NCBI RefSeq assembly: GCF_001652265.1
Contig: NZ_LWBS01000272.1
Location: forward strand, 6,658-70,657
Direction: 5' to 3'
From: Rhizobium leguminosarum
Lineage (GTDB): Bacteria; Pseudomonadota; Alphaproteobacteria; Rhizobiales; Rhizobiaceae
DNA: 64,000 bases
The position numbers and the translations under genes are program-made. Positions 1-7,656 of the stretch are shown here, one piece after another (the first letter of the stretch is position 1; the number at the start of each line of letters is the position of its first letter). Under the pieces are notes generated by a model. That model saw only the letters and a program-made list of their open reading frames with translations, was not told the origin of the DNA and ran no database searches.

Positions 1-832
1 AGGCATAGGTGCGCATCAGGTCGCGCTCCATGCTGCCGGAGGCGGCAAGGCCGGCGACGGTATTCACCAGCATCGGGAAGAAGGTCATGATGATGACGAC
101 GGCGGCCTTCGACGGCCAGTCGAAGCCGAACCACATGACCATGACAGGGGCGACGCCGATGATCGGCAGGGCCGAAACCATGTTGCCGATCGGCAGAAGG
201 CCACGGCGCAGGAAGGCGATGCGGTCGGCCAGCACCGCGACGACGAAGCCACTGAGGCAGCCGACGATATAGCCGATCAGCACTGCCTTGAAGATCGTCT
301 GCCTGACGTCCGCGCCGAGGATCGGCAGCGACGCCATGAACCGCGCGCCGATGGCGCTCGGCGGCGGCAGCAGAATGAAGGGAACGCCGGCGCCACGCGT
401 GACCGCTTCCCAGAGAATGAGGATCCAGGAGCCGAAGATCGCCGGGATCAGGAGCTGGAGTGCCGACTTGCCGGACGTGGTGACGGGCTGCAGTTTCGAC
501 AGCTCGGTGACGCATCGCCAGGCAAGCAGCCAGCAGGCGAAGAGCAGCAGGAAGAAGGCCCGCGTCGCCGCACCCTCGTTGCCGGAAAGAGCGGAAAGCA
601 GCATCCAGGCGGCCCCATGCGCGCCGATAAACAGCACGGTGGCTCGATAGGCCGGCGGCTGCGGCGCTAGAGACAGCAGGGCAGCCGCGATGACGATGAT
701 GAAGATCAGGCTTGCCGTGCCGTCGGTGAGGGGTCGCGTCGCGCCCTCGGCCAGGAGCGGGAGAGCGGTCAGCCCCCCGACGCAGAGGAGGAGGGCGACG
801 ACGCCTTGCCAGGAGAAGGTCAGATGTCTCAT
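1..832 (-). CDS. ABC transporter permease, NitT/TauT type (C-terminus cut by window edge)
   Basis: This is the inner-membrane subunit of an ABC importer of the nitrate/taurine/ThiY class. The reading frame runs from an ATG at 832 to the window edge without a stop, giving about 277 residues and lacking the C-terminus. Several hydrophobic helices are visible, and near the edge there is a permease coupling-loop motif of the form MERDLMRTYA, which contacts the ATPase. Its ATG overlaps the stop codon of the upstream permease gene (ATGA), so the two are probably translationally coupled and form a heteromeric channel. The N-terminal half is longer than usual for the family, with extra helices before the transporter domain. 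The substrate is not readable from sequence; the neighbouring catabolic genes suggest a pyrimidine or related base. A periplasmic binding protein is expected to the left of the window. Confidence 0.85.
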   Translation of the reverse strand, partial: MRHLTFSWQGVVALLLCVGGLTALPLLAEGATRPLTDGTASLIFIIVIAAALLSLAPQPPAYRATVLFIGAHGAAWMLLSALSGNEGAATRAFFLLLFACWLLAWRCVTELSKLQPVTTSGKSALQLLIPAIFGSWILILWEAVTRGAGVPFILLPPPSAIGARFMASLPILGADVRQTIFKAVLIGYIVGCLSGFVVAVLADRIAFLRRGLLPIGNMVSALPIIGVAPVMVMWFGFDWPSKAAVVIIMTFFPMLVNTVAGLAASGSMERDLMRTYA

Positions 833-1773
833 GCCGGCCTCCCGCCCATGGCGCGGTCAACGATTTTCGCCGCAACGCCGACAATCGCAACCAGGATGCC
901 TGCAAGCAGCGATCCGGCGACGAGGGCCGCCCAGATATCGATGGTCTGGCTGTAATAGGAGCCGGCGAGCAGCTTCGAGCCGATGCCGGCGACAGCACCC
1001 GTCGGCAACTCGCCGACGATGGCGCCGACGAGGCTGGCGGCAATCGCAACCTTCATCGAGGTGAAGAGGAAAGGGATCGAGGCTGGAACGCGCAGCTTCC
1101 AGAAAGTCTGCATCGGGCTGGCATAATAGGTGCGCATGAGGTCGAGATGCATGATCTCAGGCGAACGCAACCCTTTCACCATGCCGACGGCGACCGGAAA
1201 GAAGGAGAGGTAGGTGGAGATCAGCGCCTTCGACACGAGCCGGGAAGCGTCGGAATCGAGATTGAGGAGATGTGCAATGGCATTGTCGCCGGTCAGCACG
1301 TTATAGGAGATGATGACGATCATCGGTGCGATGGCGAGGATCGGTATGGTCTGGCTCGCCACCAGCCAGGGCATCAGCGAGCGGTCCATGGCGCGGTTAT
1401 GGACAATCAGCACGGCGAGAAGGATGCCGAGCAGCATGCCGAAGCCGAAGCCGAGCAGGGTGGAGGAGAGCGTTACCCAGCTGTGATAGACGAGGCTGCG
1501 GTTGCTCGAAAGGCTGCGCAGGAAGGTGTTCTCGTAGACGTTCTGCGCCACCTGATGCGGCGCCGGCAGGACCGGCTTCGGCTGCGCCAGCGTCTTGCCG
1601 ATGAATTCGAGGGTCGAAGGTGTGACGCCGGCGCGGCCGTCCATGTCGCGCTGGAACGGCGCGTTCATCAGGATGGCGGCGACATACCAGATGACGACGA
1701 GGGCGAGCAGGATGGTGGTGACGGGGACGATCTTGTCCTTGAAGGTGTCGGGTTTCAAAAGAGGCGCCCCCAT
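829..1773 (-). CDS. ABC transporter permease, NitT/TauT type
   Basis: A 314-residue inner-membrane permease. An N-terminal helix (about residues 15-35) is followed by a long periplasmic-like stretch, then a cluster of helices from about residue 100. The coupling loop LDLMRTYYASPMQTF, typical of the SsuC/TauC/ThiX family, lies at about residues 208-222. It probably pairs with the following permease (ATGA overlap at 829-832) and with the ATPase encoded 226 bp upstream. In this family, tandem permeases beside dihydropyrimidinase genes are commonly annotated as pyrimidine or hydroxymethylpyrimidine importers, and that substrate is an inference from context. Confidence 0.85.
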   Translation of the reverse strand: MGAPLLKPDTFKDKIVPVTTILLALVVIWYVAAILMNAPFQRDMDGRAGVTPSTLEFIGKTLAQPKPVLPAPHQVAQNVYENTFLRSLSSNRSLVYHSWVTLSSTLLGFGFGMLLGILLAVLIVHNRAMDRSLMPWLVASQTIPILAIAPMIVIISYNVLTGDNAIAHLLNLDSDASRLVSKALISTYLSFFPVAVGMVKGLRSPEIMHLDLMRTYYASPMQTFWKLRVPASIPFLFTSMKVAIAASLVGAIVGELPTGAVAGIGSKLLAGSYYSQTIDIWAALVAGSLLAGILVAIVGVAAKIVDRAMGGRPA

Positions 1774-1794
1774 CTATTGGCATGGAGTGTGCTG

Positions 1795-1975
1795 CCACCC
1801 CCCTCTGTCCTGCCGGACATCTCCCCCACAAGGGGGGAGATCGGCAGGAGGATAGCGCGTCGCTCCCAGTTGGCTCTATAGCGAACGGAACGGCGATCCT
1901 TGTTTGGGGAAGCCGGCGCGGCATATCGATCTCCCCCCTTGTGGGGGAGATGCCCGGCAGGGCAGAGGGGGGTGG
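1795..1975. repeat. RIME-like palindromic intergenic mosaic element
   Basis: Two short palindromes (1819-1841 and 1929-1951, each a run of C's and G's around ACAA or TTGT) are flanked by a 22-bp inverted repeat (1795-1816 and 1954-1975, one mismatch). The arrangement matches Rhizobium-specific intergenic mosaic elements. It lies inside the transporter operon, between the ATPase and permease genes, so it would be transcribed as a large folded RNA that could attenuate or process the message. Confidence 0.75.
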
Positions 1976-1999
1976 CCCCAGGGTGCACGCCCCCGATCC

Positions 2000-2776
2000 T
2001 CATGCGTGTCCCGTCCTCAGCCCTTCGCGGACGCGATGGGCGATCTCCAGGAATTCGGGGGTTTCGCGGATGTCGAGCGGGCGTTCGGCCGGCAGGGTCG
2101 AGTCGATCACATCGGTCACGCGGCCCGGGCGCGGAGACATGACCACGATCTTGGTCGAGAGATAGACCGCCTCGGGGATGGAATGGGTGACGAAGCAGAT
2201 CGTCTTGTTGGTGCGAGTCCAGAGTTTCAGCAGCTCTTCGTTCAGATGGTCGCGGACGATCTCGTCCAGGGCGCCGAAGGGCTCATCCATCAACAGCAGA
2301 TCGGCGTCGAAGGCGAGTGCGCGGGCGATCGAGGCGCGCTGCTGCATGCCGCCGGAAAGCTGCCAGGGGAATTTCTTCTCGAAGCCCGAAAGACTGACGA
2401 GATCGAGCGCTTCGGCGATGCGCCGCGTCCGGTCAGCGCCGGAATACCCCATGATCTCCAGGGGCAGGGCGATGTTGTTTTCGATAGTGCGCCAGGGATA
2501 GAGCGCCGGCGCCTGGAAGACATAGCCGTAGGCGCGGGCCTTGCGCGCCTCCTCCGGTGTCATGCCGTTGATCGAGATCTCGCCCGAGGTGCTCTTTTCG
2601 AGATCGGCGATGACACGCAGGAAGGTGGTCTTGCCGCAGCCCGACGGGCCGATGAAAGAGACGAAATCGCCCTTGCGGACATCGAGATTGACATTGCTCA
2701 GTGCACTCACCGGGCCATCATTGGCCTGGTAGGTGAGACAGAGATCTTTGGCGGATACGACGGAGGGTGCTTGCAT
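2000..2776 (-). CDS. ABC transporter ATP-binding protein, NitT/TauT type
   Basis: The ATPase of the importer, about 258 residues. It shows Walker A (GPSGCGKTTFLR, about residues 43-54), the Q-loop, the ABC signature LSGGMQQRASIARAL (about 140), Walker B LLLMDEPFGALDE and the switch His in CFVTHSIPEA, so all catalytic elements are present. The ATG at 2776 is preferred over the TTG one codon upstream; no clear Shine-Dalgarno sequence is seen. The gene is transcribed away from the cupin gene, and its intergenic region (2777-2870) must hold both promoters. It is the promoter-proximal gene of the transporter set, with a RIME element between it and the permeases. Confidence 0.9.
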   Translation of the reverse strand: MQAPSVVSAKDLCLTYQANDGPVSALSNVNLDVRKGDFVSFIGPSGCGKTTFLRVIADLEKSTSGEISINGMTPEEARKARAYGYVFQAPALYPWRTIENNIALPLEIMGYSGADRTRRIAEALDLVSLSGFEKKFPWQLSGGMQQRASIARALAFDADLLLMDEPFGALDEIVRDHLNEELLKLWTRTNKTICFVTHSIPEAVYLSTKIVVMSPRPGRVTDVIDSTLPAERPLDIRETPEFLEIAHRVREGLRTGHA

Positions 2777-2870
2777 CAATGCGACCAGTCTTGTTTTCGC
2801 CGCGGGAACGCGGTTTGCGTGCTATCATTACCGCCGGTTTTATCGACGACACACTCCATGGAGGATGAGG

Positions 2871-3284
2871 ATGGACGTGACATCAAAGCCCACCTGCCAC
2901 ATCGTTCGCCCCAATCATGCCTATGACGGCAAGCAGGGGCTGAGCTATTTCGGAGGCATCGCCGCCGAAACGGTCGGCGCCAAGGGCATCTGCATGCATC
3001 TGTTGACGATCCCGCCGGGCGTGCGCGCCAAGGCGCATCTGCACGAGGCGCATGAGACGGCGATCTACATGCTCTCCGGCGAGGCCCATACCTGGTACGG
3101 AGATCGGCTCGAGCATCACGTGATCGTCCATGCCGGCGAACTTTTCTATATCCCGGCCGGCGTGCCGCACCTGCCGGCGAACCTCAGCAGCACGCCGTGC
3201 ACGGCGATCATCGCGCGCACCGATCCGAACGAGCAGGAAAGCGTCGTGCTTCTGCCGGAGTTGGACGCTTTGGTGCCGGCGTGA
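2871..3284 (+). CDS. Cupin-domain protein
   Basis: A 137-residue single-domain cupin. The metal-site motif AKAHLHEAHETAIYMLSGE (about residues 45-63) fits the pattern G(X)5HXH(X)3-4E(X)6G, and the second motif has IPAGVPHLP (about 95-103). The fold usually binds a metal and acts as a small-molecule isomerase, dioxygenase or sensor; the substrate is unknown. The ATG at 2871 is chosen because GGAGG at 2860-2864 sits six bases before it; an in-frame ATG at 2865 is too close. It is convergent with dihydropyrimidinase and divergent from the ABC ATPase, so a link to pyrimidine or hydantoin use is plausible but unproven. Confidence 0.8.
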   Translation: MDVTSKPTCHIVRPNHAYDGKQGLSYFGGIAAETVGAKGICMHLLTIPPGVRAKAHLHEAHETAIYMLSGEAHTWYGDRLEHHVIVHAGELFYIPAGVPHLPANLSSTPCTAIIARTDPNEQESVVLLPELDALVPA

Positions 3285-3342
3285 GGTCATTGGCATAGAG
3301 GCAGCGGTCCCCGGTTGATGGCCGTATCGTCATGCGCCATCG

Positions 3343-4797
3343 TCATACGCCGCTTGCCGGAATGCCGCTCCGCGTCACCTTGCGCGGCGCGGTGATGTCC
3401 TTCCACTGGGAAAGCGCCTTGCTGACGGCCGTGACCGGTTCGCGCCTGACGAATTCGCCGTGGCCCTCGCGGGTCTTGATGGCGCCTTCCTCGATGGCGA
3501 CGACGCCGCGCGTCAGCGTATAGCGCGGCAGGCCGGTCACTTCCTTGCCTTCGAAGACGTTGTAGTCGATCGCCGACTGCTGGGCCTTGGACGAAATGGT
3601 CTTGGAACGTTTCGGGTCCCAGACGACGATATCGGCATCGGCGCCGACAAGGATCGCGCCCTTCTTCGGATAGATGTTGAGGATCTTGGCGATGTTGGTC
3701 GAGGTGACGGCAACGAATTCGTTCATCGTCAGCCGGCCGGTGTTGACGCCATGCGTCCAGAGCATCGGCATGCGGTCTTCGAGGCCGCCGGTGCCGTTCG
3801 GGATCTTGGTGAAGTCGCCCACGCCGAAGCGCTTCTGCGCCGTGGTGAAGGCGCAATGGTCGGTGGCGACGACCTGCAACGAGCCGGACGCAAGCCCTGC
3901 CCAGAGTGAATCCTGATGCTGCTTGTTGCGGAAGGGTGGCGACATCACCCGGCGGGCGGCATGATCCCAGTCGGGATTGGAGTATTCGCTTTCGTCGAGC
4001 GTCAGGTGCTGGATCAGCGGTTCGCCATAGACGCGCATGCCTTTGGCGCGGGCGCGGCGGATCGCCTCGTGCGCCTGTTCGCAAGAGGTGTGGACGATAT
4101 AGACCGGGCAGCCGGCCATGTCGGCGATCATGATGGCGCGATTGGTGGCCTCGCCCTCCACTTCGGCCGGGCGGGAATAGGCATGCGCTTCAGGCCCGTT
4201 ATTGCCCTCGGCGAGCAGCTTTGCCGACATCGAGGCGACGACGTCGCCATTTTCGGCGTGCACCAGCGGCAGGGCGCCGAGTTCGGCGCAGCGCTGGAAG
4301 GAGGCGAACATCTCGTCGTCATCAACCATCAGCGCACCCTTATAGGCCATGAAGTGCTTGAAGGTGTTGATGCCCTTGTCACGGACGATGGTCTCCATCT
4401 CCTTGAAGACCTGCTCGCTCCACCAGGTGACCGCCATGTGGAAGGAATAATCGCAATTGGCGCGGGTCGATTTGTTGTCCCACATGGTCAGCGCTTCGAG
4501 CAGCGACTGGCCGGGAGCGGGCAGGGCGAAATCGACCACCATGGTCGTGCCGCCGGAAAGGGCGGCGCGCGTGCCGCTCTCGAAATCATCGGAGGAATAG
4601 GTGCCCATGAAGGGCATTTCGAGATGGGTATGTGGATCGATGCCGCCGGGCATGACATAACAGCCGGTGGCATCCAGCGTCTCGTCGCCCGAGAGATTCT
4701 GCCCGATCTCGATGATCTTGCCGCCGTCGATCTTCACGTCAGCCTTATAGGTCAGGTCGGCGGTGACGATGGTGCCGTTCTTGATGACTGTGGTCAT
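3343..4797 (-). CDS. hydA: Dihydropyrimidinase (D-hydantoinase family)
   Basis: A 484-residue cyclic amidohydrolase that opens dihydrouracil or dihydrothymine to the N-carbamoyl-beta-amino acid, the second step of the reductive pyrimidine pathway. Metal ligands are visible in GIDPHTHLEMPF (about residues 53-64), the carbamylated lysine in HFMAYKGAL (about 145-153), and further His/Asp in VHAENGD, IVHTSCEQAHEA and VATDHCAF. The length is normal for the family. AAGGAAC precedes the ATG at 4797 at good spacing. It lies downstream of the amidohydrolase that performs the next step and of an unknown gene, all on the minus strand with gaps of 33 bases or less, forming one operon. Confidence 0.95.
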   Translation of the reverse strand: MTTVIKNGTIVTADLTYKADVKIDGGKIIEIGQNLSGDETLDATGCYVMPGGIDPHTHLEMPFMGTYSSDDFESGTRAALSGGTTMVVDFALPAPGQSLLEALTMWDNKSTRANCDYSFHMAVTWWSEQVFKEMETIVRDKGINTFKHFMAYKGALMVDDDEMFASFQRCAELGALPLVHAENGDVVASMSAKLLAEGNNGPEAHAYSRPAEVEGEATNRAIMIADMAGCPVYIVHTSCEQAHEAIRRARAKGMRVYGEPLIQHLTLDESEYSNPDWDHAARRVMSPPFRNKQHQDSLWAGLASGSLQVVATDHCAFTTAQKRFGVGDFTKIPNGTGGLEDRMPMLWTHGVNTGRLTMNEFVAVTSTNIAKILNIYPKKGAILVGADADIVVWDPKRSKTISSKAQQSAIDYNVFEGKEVTGLPRYTLTRGVVAIEEGAIKTREGHGEFVRREPVTAVSKALSQWKDITAPRKVTRSGIPASGV

Positions 4798-4830
4798 GGC
4801 TGCTGTTCCTTTTCCCTGTTCCCTGCGGTC

Positions 4831-5445
4831 TTATTGCTCTTGCGGCTCTGTTGCCATTATAGGCGTGCCTTTTCTAAAGAGCGCTGCACCCTTGGCAACA
4901 AGGCTGTAGACTGCCTCCTCACTCAACTCATCGGCCGCGTCATGCTCTTCCTCATAATACCAGTCGGGCCGTTCAACGATCTCGGCGCCGCCGACTGACA
5001 AGGACCAAAAACCATCGCTTTCGCGAAAGTAGAAATCCTTCCCATCGATCAGTCCGGTTGCTTGTATGGGTTGGCTGCCTTTGGGACGTTCGATCAAGAT
5101 TCCGGGCATGGAACGGCCGAGTTCGATGCGAACGACACCGGGCCCAGTCCCAGAGATATAGTAGGATTGGTGGAGCGCATCTGGGTCTCGGTCATCTGAC
5201 TTGGCCAGCTGAACATCAGAAGGTTTATATCGCCAATAGCTCGATATTTGCGGAAGCCTGATCCGCTCGCCGGCCTTATTGATGCCAATGTAGAATATGT
5301 GCACACCAGGGACGTTGCCCCACGGTCCTTCGCTCACTGGCGTCACATTGGCGGTAGCCCATGCGAGGTCGTCGGAAGCTTGCTGAATTCCGAAGTTATA
5401 GGCATCGGCATAGTCGAGATAAGTCGTTGGCAGGTCTGGCGCCAT
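4831..5445 (-). CDS. Protein of unknown function inside the pyrimidine operon
   Basis: A 204-residue protein that I do not recognise. The start at 5445 is chosen because its ATG overlaps by one base the stop of the amidohydrolase gene (TGATG), implying coupling. It has no signal peptide or membrane helix. It contains several Trp/Tyr-rich stretches (for example WRYKPSD and RPDWYYEEEHD) and an acidic segment near residue 170. The fold looks soluble and cytoplasmic. It does not resemble any enzyme of pyrimidine breakdown that I know. It could be a domestic-toxin/immunity-like or structural protein that moved into the operon, but that is speculation. Confidence 0.7.
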   Translation of the reverse strand: MAPDLPTTYLDYADAYNFGIQQASDDLAWATANVTPVSEGPWGNVPGVHIFYIGINKAGERIRLPQISSYWRYKPSDVQLAKSDDRDPDALHQSYYISGTGPGVVRIELGRSMPGILIERPKGSQPIQATGLIDGKDFYFRESDGFWSLSVGGAEIVERPDWYYEEEHDAADELSEEAVYSLVAKGAALFRKGTPIMATEPQEQ

Positions 5446-6698
5446 CACACGACAATCTCCGCCGTCTCCACCACCGCATGAAACAGCACATCGGCGCCCG
5501 CCATCGCCCATTCCTTGGAGATTTCTTCAGCCTCGTTATGCGAGAGGCCGCCGACGCAGGGGCACATGACCATCGTTGCCGGTGCGACCTTGGCGGCCCA
5601 GCAGGCGTCGTGGCCGGCGCCGGAGATGATGTTCATTTGGCTGTAGCCGAGCCTTTCGGCGGCGTCGCGCACCGAGGTGACCAGTTTCGGATCGAATGTG
5701 ATCGGCTCGAAGTGGCCGATCGCCTCGATGGAACAGCCGACGCCGAGTGCATCGGTGATCTCAGGCGCTTTCGCCTCGATCTTTGCCCGCATGCGGTCGA
5801 GCTTCTCCTTGTCGGGCGAGCGGATGTCGACGGTAAAGACCACTTTGCCGGGTAGCACGTTGCGGGAATTCGGCGAGAAGAACACCTGGCCGACGCCGCC
5901 GACGGCACCGGGCTGTTCGCCCATCGCCACGCCCTGGACCATTTCCAGGATGCGGGCCATGGCTAGGCCGGCATTGACGCGTAGGTTCATCGGCGTCGAG
6001 CCGGTATGGGCTTCCTTGCCGGTCAGCGTGAATTCCAGCCACCAGAGGCCCTGGCAATGGGTGACGACTCCGATCTGCTTTTCCTCGGCTTCGAGGATCG
6101 GTCCCTGCTCGATGTGATATTCGAAATAGGCGTGCATCTTGCGGGCGCCGACTTCTTCGTCGCCGACCCAGCCGATGCGCTTCAATTCGTCGCCGAACAG
6201 ATTGCCCTCGGGGTCCCTGCGATTATAGGCAAAGTCCAGGCTGTGCACGCCGGCGAAGACGCCTGACGCCAGCATGGCAGGGGCAAAACGTGCGCCTTCC
6301 TCATTCGTCCAATTGGTGACGACGATCGGATGTTTGGTCTTGATGCCGAGATCGTTCATGGTGCGCACGACTTCGAGGGCCGCAAGTACGCCGAGCACAC
6401 CGTCATATTTGCCGCCGGTCGGCTGGGTGTCGAGATGCGAGCCGACATAGACCGGCAAGGCATCGGGATCGGTGCCGGGGCGAGTGGCGAACATCGTCCC
6501 CATCCGGTCAACACCCATGGTCAAACCGGCATCGTCACACCATTTTTTGAAAAGGCTGCGGCCCTGCGCATCGGCATCCGTCAGTGTCTGGCGGTTGTTG
6601 CCGCCTGCTATGCCGGGGCCGATCTTCGCCATGTCCATGAGACTGTCCCAGAGACGGTCGCCATTGACGCGCATGTTCTCGCCTGGTGCTGCCACCAT
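5445..6698 (-). CDS. N-carbamoyl-beta-alanine amidohydrolase (Zn-dependent M20 family)
   Basis: A 417-residue M20/HyuC-type amidohydrolase that hydrolyses N-carbamoyl-beta-alanine (or the methylated analogue from thymine) to the beta-amino acid, CO2 and ammonia. Metal-binding motifs are GSHLDTQPTGGKYDG (about residues 91-105), TNEEGARFAPA (about 135-145), YHIEQGP (about 196), and the C-terminal SGAGHDA and GLSHNEAE. The allantoate amidohydrolase paralogue is an alternative, but the adjacent dihydropyrimidinase favours this role. It is the first gene of the minus-strand operon. A RutR-like palindrome lies 143 bp upstream of its start, shared with the divergent rutR. An internal ATG eight codons downstream is a possible alternative start. 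Confidence 0.92.
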   Translation of the reverse strand: MVAAPGENMRVNGDRLWDSLMDMAKIGPGIAGGNNRQTLTDADAQGRSLFKKWCDDAGLTMGVDRMGTMFATRPGTDPDALPVYVGSHLDTQPTGGKYDGVLGVLAALEVVRTMNDLGIKTKHPIVVTNWTNEEGARFAPAMLASGVFAGVHSLDFAYNRRDPEGNLFGDELKRIGWVGDEEVGARKMHAYFEYHIEQGPILEAEEKQIGVVTHCQGLWWLEFTLTGKEAHTGSTPMNLRVNAGLAMARILEMVQGVAMGEQPGAVGGVGQVFFSPNSRNVLPGKVVFTVDIRSPDKEKLDRMRAKIEAKAPEITDALGVGCSIEAIGHFEPITFDPKLVTSVRDAAERLGYSQMNIISGAGHDACWAAKVAPATMVMCPCVGGLSHNEAEEISKEWAMAGADVLFHAVVETAEIVV

Positions 6699-6840
6699 TC
6701 TTTATGCCCTCACCTGTTTGCGGCAGTCATGCAAAGAGGCATGCCCGCCCGTTCCCGTGGTCCTTTCCTGCGCCCCCTTATTGGTTTTGTCGAGCGCCGG
6801 AAAATCGCCAGTTGCCTTTGTTTTACATCTGACGGATAAT

Positions 6841-6856
6841 TTGACCGATTGGTAAA
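6841..6856. promoter_or_regulatory. RutR-like operator between the amidohydrolase operon and rutR
   Basis: TTGACCGATTGGTAAA is a near-palindrome (TTGACC-N4-GGTAAA) that closely follows the RutR consensus known from E. coli (TTGACCANNTGGTCAA). It sits in the divergent intergenic region and shares 13 of 16 bases with the reverse complement of the site upstream of preT. Confidence 0.65.
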
Positions 6857-7001
6857 CATTACAACTTCCATCGCCGGGCTCAAGACGAAAATCACGAAAA
6901 TTGCCGATAAAAATGCGGGCAGTTGCTCAAGGAAGCGGCGAGGGTCGTTCCCAACCCAAACTTGAGCGAAGAAGTTGAATTTCAAGGGGAAACGACAGCC
7001 T

Positions 7002-7652
7002 GTGACCATACCGAGAGCAGCGAAAACCCTGAGGCGGACGCGAATCCAGGAAGAGAAGGAAGAGCAGATCCTGGAAGCGGCCCTCGATGTGTTTTCGGCA
7101 AGCGGCTTTCGCGGCTCGACAATCGACCAGATTGCCGAAGTGGCCGGCATGTCGAAACCGAACCTGCTCTATTATTTCCGCACCAAGGAAGCCATGCACC
7201 GGGCGCTGATCGACCGGGTGCTCTATACCTGGCTGGAGCCGCTCCGCGCCTTCGACGCCGAAGGCAATCCGGAGACGGAAATCCGCAGTTACATCCGCCG
7301 CAAGCTGGAGATGGCGCGCGATTTCCCCCGCGAGAGCCGGCTCTTCGCCAACGAGGTGCTGCAGGGCGCGCCACATATCGAAGACGAGCTGAAGGGGCCG
7401 CTGAAGGAACTGGTCGACGAGAAGGCGGAGGTCATCCGCGCCTGGGCGAAAGCCGGCAAGATCGTCAAATGCGATCCCTACCACCTGATCTTCTCCATCT
7501 GGTCGACGACGCAGCACTACGCGGACTTCGACGTTCAGGTGCGTGCTGTGCTGGGGCAGGAACATTCGGGCGAGGGGCGCTTCGAGGATGCGGCGCGGTT
7601 TCTGGAACAGCTTTTCATCGGTGGGCTGCGACCGGATTCCCTTGGAGGATGA
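7002..7652 (+). CDS. rutR: TetR-family pyrimidine regulator RutR
   Basis: A 216-residue TetR-family repressor/activator. The helix-turn-helix (about residues 35-55, TIDQIAEVAGMSKPNLLYYF) and the ligand domain align closely with what I know of E. coli RutR, including WLEPLRAF, the RLFANEVLQGAP segment and the FSIWSTTQHYADF segment. In E. coli the ligand is uracil. A GTG at 7002 is chosen because it gives the usual N-terminus; a TTG nine codons upstream (6975) is possible. It is divergent from the amidohydrolase gene with a RutR-like operator between them, so autoregulation and control of both catabolic operons is likely. Confidence 0.92.
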   Translation: MTIPRAAKTLRRTRIQEEKEEQILEAALDVFSASGFRGSTIDQIAEVAGMSKPNLLYYFRTKEAMHRALIDRVLYTWLEPLRAFDAEGNPETEIRSYIRRKLEMARDFPRESRLFANEVLQGAPHIEDELKGPLKELVDEKAEVIRAWAKAGKIVKCDPYHLIFSIWSTTQHYADFDVQVRAVLGQEHSGEGRFEDAARFLEQLFIGGLRPDSLGG

Positions 7653-7656
7653 GGCT

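Noticed and set aside
2781..2829. A partial RutR half-site (GCGACCA) and a GGAAC-N16-CATT EcfG-like site between the ABC ATPase and cupin genes
   Set aside because: The first matches only one arm of the operator; the second has a mismatch in the conserved CGTT. Neither is better than chance expectation in a GC-rich intergenic region.
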